NCBI RefSeq assembly: GCF_016859285.1
Contig: NC_053418.1
Coordinates: 4,519,521-4,583,520, forward strand
Length of the DNA: 64,000 bases
Source of the DNA: Xiphias gladius
Lineage: Eukaryota; Chordata; Actinopteri; Istiophoriformes; Xiphiidae
Direction of reading: 5' to 3'
Of the stretch, positions 41,232 through 52,499 are shown one piece after another. The position numbers were made by a program, and so were the translations under genes. The notes beneath the pieces were generated by a model that was not told the origin of the DNA, made no database searches, and worked only from the letters and a program-made list of their open reading frames with translations. How positions within the stretch are numbered: position 1 is the stretch's first letter; every line of letters begins with the position of its first letter.

Positions 41232-42204
41232 ATTCCCCCCCCTGAAAACGGGACAGTGTTGTCTGTTGTTTTTGTTTGTTTTGTTTGTTTTTGTTTGTTT
41301 TTTTTGTTTTTTCGTGCGGGACCGTTGCAGGTAAAAACAGCGAGAAAAAGCCGTTTCCCTTGACTCTGGGTTGTTCGGCTCTAGCAGACGTTCACGGTGA
41401 CTTTACACCTGCTGCCCCCGCGCTCACGATCGAGAGGACGGGTCAAGGCGGAGGCTGACCTCTCGGTCACTCGGTAATCGAGTCGGCCTTCGCATCGGAG
41501 TCTCTGACTCGGGCGAAAAGTAAACGAGGGAACATCTCTCAGGGGATGGGAGTCGTAGGCGGGGTCCGCCCATGTGTTGTGACCGGACACAGGGCGGCAA
41601 CAACAGGTGGAGGGAGGCCTCTCAAGGTGCAACACCGGTGAGATTCGACACAGGGCCGGTCCGGGCCGGTTCTGGTGCGGTTGGCCCCGGGGCAGAATGT
41701 TAGAGCCAGTTTCCAACGCGAGCCCCCCCCTCTCTCTCCGGAGGTCCATCCGGCTGCGCATGTGTGGGTTGTAAACATGTCAGTTCGTCCTACACACTTG
41801 TGCAGTAAACACACACGGGCTACCCTGCGTCTGCGTTACAATAAGTGGCAGGAGGCTTTTTTTTTTTTTTTTTTTTCCAGGTAACTCGGGCCCGTCGAAG
41901 GCACGGTTTAACCTGCAAAGAGGGTGCGGGAGGGGGACCCCTCATCTCCCCGTGACCCGAGCAGGCACTTGGTTTGACTGTCCCCCTGGGACATCGGTGA
42001 CTTTAAACCCTGTCAGGGAGCTCCTAGGTAGACCCGCGCCAGATAATATTTGTTCTTCTGGTTTAACCTGAGCACCAGGAGATAACGAGGGAGAGCTTCT
42101 CTTGAAGCTCTATTAACACTGACAAGAATAAAATTATGGCGGGAAAATTTGGGAATGCCTTTTGATTCCTTTCTTTGTTTTTGGCTCGGGCTCGGTCAAA
42201 TTTA
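41232..42204. other. ctsl upstream flank, GC-rich
   Basis: GC- and CpG-rich for about 700 nt (41320-42010), then AT-rich, with an 18-20 nt T run near 41859-41877. I see no exon that I can name on either strand. Confidence 0.4.
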
Positions 42205-42430
42205 AAGCAATAGTTAGTTATTTTTGAGAACTAGGCTTTTACCGGCCTTGTTCTGTGCAATAAATGTGAAGCTGGAGCCGGCGGCTGCTTAGCTTAGCCT
42301 AGCCTAGCTTAGTTTAGCACACAAACTGGAAGGGGGGGGGGCTGGGCTGCTGGCCCCAGCTTCGTATCAACCGTACAGATGTGAAAGTGATCGATCAATC
42401 TTCTAACCCGAGTCTTGACGAGAAAGTCAA
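42205..42430. repeat. dispersed fish repeat, copy 2 of the 2228 family
   Basis: Shares tgtgaagctggagccggcgg, gcttagcttagcctagcc and acaaactggaagg with the family seen at 2228-2580, but is much diverged and has a G run near 42331. Confidence 0.45.
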
Positions 42431-42931
42431 AAAAAAAAAAACCTGTAAAACTGATTAAATCATAGGAAGCTCATACCAACAGCGAATACATTAAATGCTA
42501 AACAGTGATATAAAGTGACATTAGCTAGTTACATCTGTCCGTGTAATGAATCGCGTCGTATGGTTTTGGTCTTTTATCACATGCTGGGTACACGATGTTC
42601 CAAAAGTTCCCCGGTGTAACTGTGTGGTTAAGTGAACATGGGATCTTAGCTCACATTCAAGCTAAAAATACACCGTTTCCGTGCACTTGCAGAAAACAGA
42701 AAGCGGGATCGTGTTGCCCAAGCAGAGCGTGATCACATGACAGTGATTGACTGAGCACTTTCTGTATGAGCAGGCAAGTCTGGTCGGTTACCAAATTCCA
42801 TCTCGTAAGAGTCATCTAAAAAAAAAAAAACAAAAAAAAAACAGAGGGACTGCACTGGTTTTTCCTTGTTGAGCAAATATTGGTGGCAGTGGTGGGAGAC
42901 GTACTCATAACATTTGGTTAAGTAAAAGGGG

Positions 42932-42963
42932 TTATATATATATATATATATATATTATATATG

Positions 42964-43009
<46 letters not shown>

Positions 43010-43052
43010 ATATATAATATATATATATATATTATATATGTGTGTATATATA

Positions 43053-43084
<32 letters not shown>

Positions 43085-43180
43085 ATAATAAATATATATA
43101 CGTATAAATATATATACGTATATAAATATATATATATATATAAATATAAATGTATATATAAATATATATATAAAATATGC
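42932..43180. repeat. long TA-rich microsatellite
   Basis: About 250 nt of nearly pure TA units, broken by short TG runs and TACGTA steps. Alternating TA of this length can extrude cruciforms and is prone to length change. All open frames across it (Ile/Tyr repeats) are artefacts. Confidence 0.95.
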
Positions 43181-46100
43181 ATATTTAGGTAAAAAATGCA
43201 AAAGTTTTATCAGTAAAATGTACTTACGCATGCAGAATGGCCCATTTGACTGTTCCATCACTATATATTTTGTGTTATGAATATTATTCCAATAATTATT
43301 CATAATACAAAAAACAGTTATATCACCTCAACAATTGCTCCTTGTTGAGGTGAAGCTAATCTTAACCTCCAAGGCCAATATGTATATTGTCGCCTAGTTA
43401 GATCTATAACAGTGTGTCAGATCTGATAAGCTTATCATCTCTTTTACACAACAATATAAGGGAGCGAATGAGCGCGTCAAACTTTTCCTTTCAAATGATC
43501 CCAGAGGCCACTGCCCTTACAATGTGTAAAATTAAAATACAGTCCCACTATCTCAAACGCCACAAGCTTTATAAGGTCAGATCGTTCCCTGTCGTCAGCT
43601 GTGTGTAGTCTGATGAATACAAATCTTTGCCGTAACAGGCTGATGTGAAGCGCTAACGTCTCATCTGTGCAGTCGACATTCCTCAGATTAGGATGCTGCT
43701 CAGTCAACACAACAGCAGAGGAAGGTTATCAGCTGCTGCTCACTTCTTCCCGTCCGTCAGCCACAAAGGTTAACAGACCTGAACTGATGAACACGTCTGC
43801 AGACCAGGGTCAAAATCACTCCTACGTGTTGTTGTTTTTTTGTTTTTGTTTTGGTTTTTTTGTGTGTGTGGTTTTTTTGTTTTTCTGTCCTCTCGTAACC
43901 GCCTCGATAGAGCGGTTCGTTAAACGTTATTGATCCAGGAGGTATGTGCTTAGGTAAAAGAAGTCCGCAGCCACGTGAGTAGTCCAGTGAGGCAGCAATG
44001 CTCTTTACACACATTTGGGGGGGGGGGGTTATTAGATTTAGATCTTTACCACTGGACAGAAAAAGAAATGTGAAATTTGCCTGATAGAGGCACCAGAATA
44101 AACATGTCGTTTACCAACCATTTTGTTGAGATTTTCAATGGCGAAGATCGTGTGATACGATCAAAAGCTCCGGAACGGCAACTTCGTAGTAAGATTGTTT
44201 TCTCAACTGCTCTTTCCAAGATCAAGGCTATCTTTAGACTCCGGACAGCGAAGCGCTGAGAAAAAAAATCGGAGACTTGAACATCTGCGCTTCCTTGACA
44301 ACCGAACAAACGTCGCCTCTTCGTGAAGGTCACGCGGTCCGATCGAAAGCTCCGGAGCAGCTACCAAATGGACCTCACGCTGTTTTCCCAACAATCTTAG
44401 AGTTTGAGTTTCATCAGAGGTTAGTCTCCTCATTGTGGCTTAAAATTGTTTTTCTGGCGCTTTGCCCCAAAAGACCATAAACCCAGTTACAAAGTGCTAC
44501 GCCTGGAACACTGAACCTTTCGAAGGAGTCTGGATGGCGGCCTGTACAAACTCGCTGTAGATTTTACCTGCAGCACTTCATTTCAAGTTCCCCATTTAGC
44601 ACCAATAAGCGGTGGACAGACACTTGATAAATGGTACATCCCACACTGTAAATGCAGATATAAGGACAGTGTCTATTCGTGTAATTAATGTGCAATATTT
44701 GTCATAACTTAGTCGTTATCATCACTCATTGCCTTTTCATACAGCGGCCTCCACTCATTGGGGTCCACGGGACATTACATTGTGTAATGAACCGCTGAGC
44801 AACTGTATTTACCGATTACACATAATAAATAGGGAGACCTGAAGCACAGTGTTGCCGTGAAGCCCAACTGAAGTCATGCGTGAAGGACTCAAACATTCAC
44901 CTAGCCCACTTTTTTGATCCCCGTGGTTGCCGTTCTGCCAAACCAGCGAGTCCCGGTCGAGAGTCACGAGGCCCCCGCCGGCGTCACGCCTCCATCGATC
45001 CGTTGGTGGGGCGAGGTTAAGGGAGATCCCCCCCCCTCCCTAAGAGGCCACCCCGTGAACTCGCACCGGCGGCGACATCCTTCAACCTGTTCGGGGTCTG
45101 GTTGAGTCGGCGGCAGCGGTCGGCTCCGCGTTCACACTCATCACCACCTGCGCCCCAACCGCTGCCGGAGGCTTCCCAGTCAAACCGCAGACTGGTGGCG
45201 GTCACGCAGGAGAAGATTTAGAGTCTAAGATCCCCCGAGCAGGGGGTTGGTTGTTCTCTCACCTTGTTTCTAGAGGGGATTATTAGGCCTGCGCGGTGTT
45301 TTTAAAAAAGTTGAGAAAACAAGCGAAAGAAAAATCCAGAAATTCGGCCATTTTCCAAGTCCCTTGGTTTTTATTTCCGAGGAAATCGAAGGAAATTGCC
45401 GGCGGGTTGAGATACGTTTCCCCAGGTGAAACGATCTCCCCCTCGGCGCCACAACTTTTGTTCCGTCTCACTGAGAAATAAACTTAAACAAAAGGGGACA
45501 AACCGGCTTGTTGCAGTGGCTGGTTAATGCGGCGCAGCCACGGAAATGTGGGAAGCACAAGCTTTAACATCCAGTCATCTAAGAACTGTTTGTTTTTTTT
45601 TTTTACATTTAAAAGTGAAACGTGGGGAATGAGTGAGGCATCAATAAATCGAGGTCAGCGACTGCTGCTCTCCGTGTCCTAGTGTCACCGTCTGGTTACT
45701 TTCCGTGGACCCCGGGTCCCGCTCACCTGTCCGTCATTCCCTACGTTGGTTTAACTCTACATGCTCTCTCTCTCTCAATGCGCATGCTCAGACCTTTTGC
45801 TCAAGTCAAAGCACTAATACCGCAGTGGTGAAATACACAAGCGGCAGTCGTGTGTTCAAAATTACAATAAATAAATAAATAAGGATAAGCATCAAAATAT
45901 GGTACGAAAATGCAAAGGACTCGTCGTCCATTTCAGACTAATGTGTTGTCTTAGTGGATTGTCTCTACTGATGCATTCTACTTTAATGCTGCAGGTGAAG
46001 GTGGAGCTGATCGACTTTACTTGTGAATTTATCCTAATCCAGAGTAACCGGTCATGGGTCGTTAGTTGATTGTGTTTTGTTGCCACGGGAATGTTAGGAG

Positions 46101-46200
46101 GTAAAAAAAAAAAAAAAATCAAATATCTGCGTCTAAATTGTAATGAAAGGTTCGATACTCGCACAGTAACAATGGAGTTGACTCGGGATGTGGTTTTACT
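43181..46200. other. intergenic, no gene recognised
   Basis: Mixed AT-rich sequence with a GC-rich island at about 44890-45240, a G run at 44018-44028 and a pair of related 35-nt motifs at 44150 and 44331 (see findings). I found no coding exon with splice signals. Confidence 0.4.
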
Positions 46201-46239
46201 CTCCTCCGCGGTCTTGCGTTTTCATTTACCTTTAATAAA

Positions 46240-47160
46240 TTGAACACGGACGTGGGAAATGATTTCCCTACCAGGACTGTCCTGGAAACGTTAGTCCCGT
46301 TTGCCACGAGAGAACAGCGCCCCCTTCCTGCTCGGGGCGGTGCAACCACCCAACCGGTTGGCTTGTCAGAAACACCCACCTGCAAACCCCCGCCACCAGC
46401 AGCCCAGGTTTGGCGGTTGCCCCCCCTCCCTTGTTTTATTTGAATAACTTTTAAAGACCTGGGGATTAGAGATTAGAGCAAAGCCTGAACGAGTAAAGAT
46501 TTTTTTTTTGTAGCAGAAATATGTTTTCTCTGTTATCCTGTTGTCCTTTTAATCATCTCGGGACCCCTAGATTTACCCCTCAAACCCTTATGGAGCGACC
46601 CTACTGTTTCCCCCCGGTTGGGAGACACAACTGTGAACCAACAATGAACGCGTGTTTGCGTGTAATCTTTACTTAGGATCAAAGTTTCTTAATCCTCCTG
46701 ATGAGGGTCTCGTCCACTTGTTCATGCTAACGTATAAAAATTGCCTATGCGACATCAGCAACCTTACAGATTTTCAATTAAAACAGAAACAATGAAATTA
46801 AATGAGAGATTTATTATGAATAAAGTGATTTTTTTTTTTTCTGTCGACCTTTGTCCCCAACACCTGTTCTGGAAATGTTAGCTTTGTTTGTAATAGAAGA
46901 ACAGCGCACTCTTCCTGTTTTGGGCTGTAAAACCAGTTGTTCCCAACATTTTTGAGCTTAACCATAAAAAAAAAAACAAAAAGAAAAGAAAATATGTGTG
47001 TGTGTAAACTTTTCATGAGGATCTCGTTAACCTGTTAATACTAACGTAAGGAGTATCTTGCTTCCTCAGGAACCTTTAATATGTCCGAGGGTGTCTCCTC
47101 AAGTAGAACAGAGACGATCATATTAGGTAAAGAATTTATTATAAAATGTATTACACTATA
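46240..47160. repeat. locally duplicated repeat tract
   Basis: Two pairs of related blocks occur here. One is ctggaaacgttag ... agagaacagcgc ... cttcctgctcgggg (about 46281-46338) against ctggaaatgttag ... agaagaacagcgc ... cttcctgttttggg (about 46870-46925). The other is gatgagggtctcgtccact ... tgctaacgta (about 46700-46735) against catgaggatctcgttaacct ... actaacgta (about 47015-47047). An intervening stretch (catctcgggacccctagatt) matches a known fish repeat pattern. Confidence 0.45.
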
Positions 47161-50100
47161 AAGTGTCAGAAGTACTAAGAACATGGCATTCCAGGACATG
47201 CTTAAAGAATGTAACATAAATAGCGACAAAGAGACTTGTGCAATGTGGCGATTAGACCGGAGTCTCCGAGGGGGGGGGGGATTCACTCAGGAGTAACGTC
47301 GAGTCCCTCCTTCCTCGTCCAACAGAAACACACAGAAAAACCTTTTTTTTGAGGACACCTTTAGGTCCGAGCGTTTTCGGTCTGGAGGCAAACTCGATAA
47401 GATCATGGTGATTTTCAGCTTTTACCGAACAAAACAAAACAAGACAAGACAGGAGAAACAGACAGTTTCTGAAATCTCACTTCTCAGCTTGTATACTGTA
47501 ACAAGGCAACAACACAGGAATGAATGTGAGCGTGTTTTAGGCACACAACATTGGCAATGATTATACACAACTTCAACAGGAGCTTCAATAAAGCAAGAAA
47601 AATAATGACCAGTTTGGGACATTTCATTTCTTCATGTTTTTGTACACATGTTGGGGGTTTTTGTCGTTATTGTTTTCGCTTCTTAGGAGAAATGTGTGGT
47701 ACATTCATTTTGCCTTGTTGTAATTATCATATTTGGGCAAAAAAAAAGAAGAAAAAAAAAGAAGAGCTGAAAACTCACAGAACAGAGAGGATGAAGTCAA
47801 AGACACGGGCCTCGAGTATTTACATCACAGCTTCGAGTCTGCTGTGTCAATTGGCAAGTTCAGGCTGAGACGACAGTAGCGGGAGAAGTAGAGTATTTGC
47901 AATAGTCTTTAAAGTCTCGTTTTATCTCTGTGAACAGATGGTAACACTGGAGACTGGAGGAAGTAAAGCGGACAGGAAACACTGGCACAGAGCTCGTTTG
48001 TTTCTGTCAAACTCTGACACTGTGCCCTGAAAAAGGCCCTTCACATCCACAAAGTTAAACTTTTTTAAGGAATTAAAAGACTCTTCTTGCCAACATCAAC
48101 ACGTATGTACCGAAAGAAGAGCAGTTCTTGGGTCCACGTTAGGTCACAAACATTATAACACACCAGCTTACACACGGTGAAAATGCCTTTCTAGGACATT
48201 TCTGTCATCAGCGGCCTTTGGCTTTTTTTTTCAGCTAACAATACTAACTTCGTGCCCCCCCCGCCTCTGCTGACCGGGCCGGGCTGCAGCTTCGCGTTAT
48301 AAAAAGACAAACTGAAAGGAGATGCGAGGCCACGCGTGGCCGACCAACACTGACAGCGATACTGAGAGAAGCTCAGACAGAAGCGGCGTCGATGCCACTG
48401 GGCGAAACTGTGGCGCCGCGGACGGCGACTTGACCGTTAACGTCCTAGCACTGCTCACTAATGCAGAAAAACCTGTTGAGGAAGCATTAAATAGGTGCAG
48501 GGGTCAGGTGTGTTTACCAAAACTGATGACTCTAGATATAACACATTACATTTTAGCTTGGTAGAAAAGCAACCAAGTTACAAAATTCATCTTCCTTGAG
48601 GTTATTATTTTTCTGGAACGTACTCCTCAAAGTATGAGTGCGCAGTTTGGGCTCGGGGTTGGACACTGAAGCTTAGCAGCGTCGCTCTGTCTGCCAAGGT
48701 CATTTTTAACATTTAACGCTCAGCAACGATGTGTGACCCACTACCGCGGATAAATGTAGCTGCTGGAAGGACCAACGCCTTCAAATAGACACTGTACTTG
48801 AGGAAAGAGAGTCCCCTTTTTTCTGTAAAAAATGGCTACAGTTCCCTCTGTGGAAATGGTGAAAACATTCATAGCAACACTTTATTCTACAGGTCCCATA
48901 GTTTTCCAAACGTTTCTTTGAAAGGAGTCGATAAAGCAGGTAACTGTAACATTTCTTATGAAGGTTCCTGGAGAGGACGACGTATTTTGGTGCCAGTCGT
49001 GGGCAAAATCTGGAGAGTGTTCAATCGCTACGCCTCTAATCTGATGAAGTGTTATGATCAGTACCCAGCAGGTCGTCTGAACACGAAAGAAGGCAAAGTA
49101 TGTATACAAGCAAGAACTGGATCTCTGTCAGTTTTTCCGGTCACTAAGGTTTGAGCAGTTGTCTTAAAGAAAAATTTCTCAGGGAAAGAACAAAAAAAAA
49201 AAAAAAAACCGACAACCAGCTGATGGCTAAACTCAGATGCCGGTCTCAAAACGTGGTCTCTGTTTTTCCCCGTGAGTACCAAACCCGTAGTCAAGACCAC
49301 TTCAGTCGAGTCGGAGAGAACAAACGTTATGAACAAGACCAGAAAATAACATCTGCATTGCTGTTCAGAGTGCGCGTCAGCTTTCATATAACTCTACTTT
49401 TCCTCAGTTCGGTGCTTTGGGTTTAGAAAAGAGTGAAATGTGAAAGTAAAACAAAACAACATACTTTGATTTGTCTAAATGTTGCATTGTTTGTTGAAAC
49501 TGTGATTACAACTGAGAAAAAATAGAATTATATTTAAAGCACAATATGTAAAACAGCTATGAAAAATTTGGTAGGTTTCCGCTCATTTGTGTGTAAAACT
49601 ATGTACAAAATGATGATAAATAATAATAATTAGAGACTGTTCAGCTGGTCACACTTCCAATTATGACTAAATACTAAGCTGGCACAACCTTCTTTGTATT
49701 TTAGAGACAGCAAGTGAGCTACACATGTAAAGTGTGAAATGTGTCTAACAACAAAAAACAAAAACCCCAAAACAATTCAGCATAAATGAAGAATAGTTAT
49801 AAATTATTCGCTGGGGTTTAAATGGAGAAATTTCCTTCCTTGAAATTCATCTGGAAGTCAATAATAAACCCACATCTAACTGAAGGAACTGAAATAACAG
49901 TTTCAGACTATTCCTGTAATTAGCACCAAACCACGCCGCTCTTTCCAGGAGACCTTCGAGAAGTTATTAGGTAGTAACGAACCTGTAAAATAAAGCGTAA
50001 CCAAATCAACTGAAAGAATACTGGTGTTGTATGGATGAATGAGGGTTTAATACTTTGAGGTGATCGGCTGTAAAAACCCACGGATGCACCAGCTGAAAAT

Positions 50101-51204
50101 GGATGAAATTGTTTCCCCTTTGACCCCACAGCTTCCACAGAGCGTCACATCGACTCCACACTGAATTTAATATGAGAGGATGATCGCGTTTTATCTCCTG
50201 ACCAACTCCCAAACGTTTAAACACAACACAGCAGAAATCTGATCATCTGATTTCAGTCCTGTGTTTGGTTTTTGTTTTTTTTTTGGTTTTTATTTTGCCG
50301 GTGAAATTCAAATTTCAAAACTTTGAAAAAACGAACTGAGCTTTCATTTGTCTTTTTTCATGTTCTTTCTTTAATAACCTTTTTTTCTGTCTGCTTGACT
50401 GAAATTCATTTTACTATTAGTGTCAACAAGGCACAGTTCTTCAAATGTTTGGAAAGAACTACTGTTTTTATAACAAGACTATTTGTGCTCTTTAGGGAGG
50501 TAGAAGGCCACAAAGGCACTCTGAAAAATGCTGTTAATTTGTTAAACACTAAGCTGAACGGCCAAATGTAAAACAGAAGCAAAGAGGGAGATATTACCGT
50601 GTGTTTGTATACTGTGATCGATGGAATGAGTTAAGACGACAGCCTCCCGCACGTACACTGATACACTAAAGTCCTCAGTTTTTACTGGAGGATGGATATG
50701 AAAAAAGGTCCAGACGTGTGGCTGCCATCTTTTTAAAACCATGTCCATTCCTTCACGTGGAGATTATAAAATGTAGCTTTTCCCAGCCTTCTGACCGTTC
50801 GCTGTCGCAGGAGTGAGACCTGGGCGTAAAGTAGAGTAGGAGAGGATATTAAAAAGCAGCACAACGAGATTAAGAACAGAATAAAAGCACAGGATTCCTC
50901 TTTGGAGCTCAGGACGTTCAGTTCTTTCACAACATTCATAGTGGAAGGAAAGGTCAGCTGTACAGGTGTGGAGAGCACAAACACAACATCTGGCTCAAAT
51001 GCCAACTTAATGGAGTGATTGAAGAGCGAGCAGCTGGACTCTGGTAACGATTGCACTTGTTGATTCACACGCAAGTCTGTCACGGTCTTTTTTTTCTTCT
51101 GTTTTTCTTTTTTTTTTCGTTTTTTTTTTTTTTTTTGTGGGTTAAATGTCACACCAGACGACTATCTGAAGCTTGGTGAGGACAGAAAGTCCACCCGGTT
51201 GGGT
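47161..51204 (-). other. dapk1: dapk1 3' flank and probable 3' UTR
   Basis: Downstream of the dapk1 stop codon on the - strand. Part must be 3' UTR, but several AATAAA-like candidates occur on that strand (for example near 50287 and 47131) and I cannot choose between them. No other coding sequence is recognised. Near 51100-51135 is a long T-rich tract. Confidence 0.4.
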
Positions 51205-52499
51205 TCAGCGGGATATGACGGAGCTGATGGAGTTGTACGACGTGCCTCCGTTGCAGGTGGGGGGGTACCCGTTGGCGGCCCCTCCCACTGCCTCCATGTT
51301 GACCCTGAAAACAGGAGAAGCTTTGAGGAGGAAGTCGGCGGCGTCTCGACGGCCGAGCTCCCTCAGTTTGGCCATCAGCACACCGACCGTGCTGCCTGCT
51401 CGCCCGCTCCACTCCTGCAGCAGCGCCGCCGTCGGGCTGGGCTGCAGCTCGGCTTGCTGGGACTCTGGGTCTGAGTACAGCTCAGGGGTGCCGTTTGGAG
51501 TCCCGTTGCTGTGTTTGGCCACCAACTCTGTGAGGCCGAGGTTCATGGCCAGCAGGCACCAGTCTTTCCCTAGAGCGTCGGGAGGGTCCAGCATACGGCA
51601 CAGCTTCCTGCGAGCCAACAGCGGGACGTCTGCTATGTGGATGTCTGTCCCCAGCGTCCCCTGCTGGTAAACTTCAGCGCAGCCGAAAGCCAGGATGCTG
51701 CTGAAGCTCTCCCGGTAGCCACCCATGGTGTTGGTGAGAGAAGTTTCCCGCTGGACTTGGGCCCGGAAGAAATCTTTGGGTTGGTAGATCATGATGGGGG
51801 CGTGGTGTTCCCGCAGCTGCTGAGGACTCAGGTAGTATTTGGCTGTGAGCAGTCCGGGAAGCGTGGAGGCCAGTAGGTTCTCGGTTATGCTGCAGATGGT
51901 GTCCAACAGGGTGTAGCACTTGGCCCGCTCTGAGTCGTGTCCACGCACCTGAATCTCCACCCCCTGGCCGTGGTTGACCAGCAGGATCATGGCCTCCACC
52001 CCCGCTTGGCTCACCTTGGCTCCGTTGGTCCACAGGTGGATATCTCCGTCGATGTCTTCCCCGCCCTCCTCCTCAGGCTTCTGCTGGTGGCTCCAACGAC
52101 ACAGGTTCACCTGCAGTTTGTGGAACAGGCCACAGGGAAGGGGGTGAGGTGCTCGGCAGGCACGAGTCGTACCCCGCCGTAGATCAGCGACTCCTCCTCC
52201 TCTTCTTCGGTCCAGGAGCGGTGGAGGCCGTTTGTCTTGATGAGGGCGGGAACATCCACCATGGAGGGGTTGGTGACGTCCCGGGCGCAGACGTCCATGG
52301 CATCCAGAATCTGCAGCAGCTCGTCCACGTCACTTTCAGGGGCCAGAGCCTGCACCTCCTCCAGCCTGTAGCGCCCCCTGTAGTGGTGGATGGCCTTGGG
52401 CGTCTCCACAGAGAGCAGTTTGCCGAGGATGTTGCTGCAGAGCCATCGAGGCTCCAACAGAACGACGTCCTGCACCGTCTCGCTCTGCATGATGTTGAT
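51205..52499 (-). pseudogene. dapk1: dapk1 terminal exon with apparent frameshift
   Basis: The exon opens at 52499 with INIMQSETVQDVVLLEPRW and stays open in one frame through GGVRLVPAEHLTPFP. In that frame it then reads VACSTNCR and stops at 52107. The expected continuation CGLFHKLQVNLCRWSHQQ is present in the next frame and runs unbroken to the proper stop at 51205. The switch must lie at 52132-52145, where the + strand reads cacagggaagggggt. One missing G/C in either homopolymer explains it. No splice pair could remove it. The label marks the break; the rest of the gene looks intact, and a sequencing indel is the likelier cause. Confidence 0.8.

Noticed and set aside
41381-41761. 126-codon - strand frame upstream of ctsl
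   Set aside because: GC-rich flank, no motif, no splice signals in phase.
42932-43303. 123-codon Ile/Tyr-rich frame
   Set aside because: Pure artefact of the TA microsatellite.
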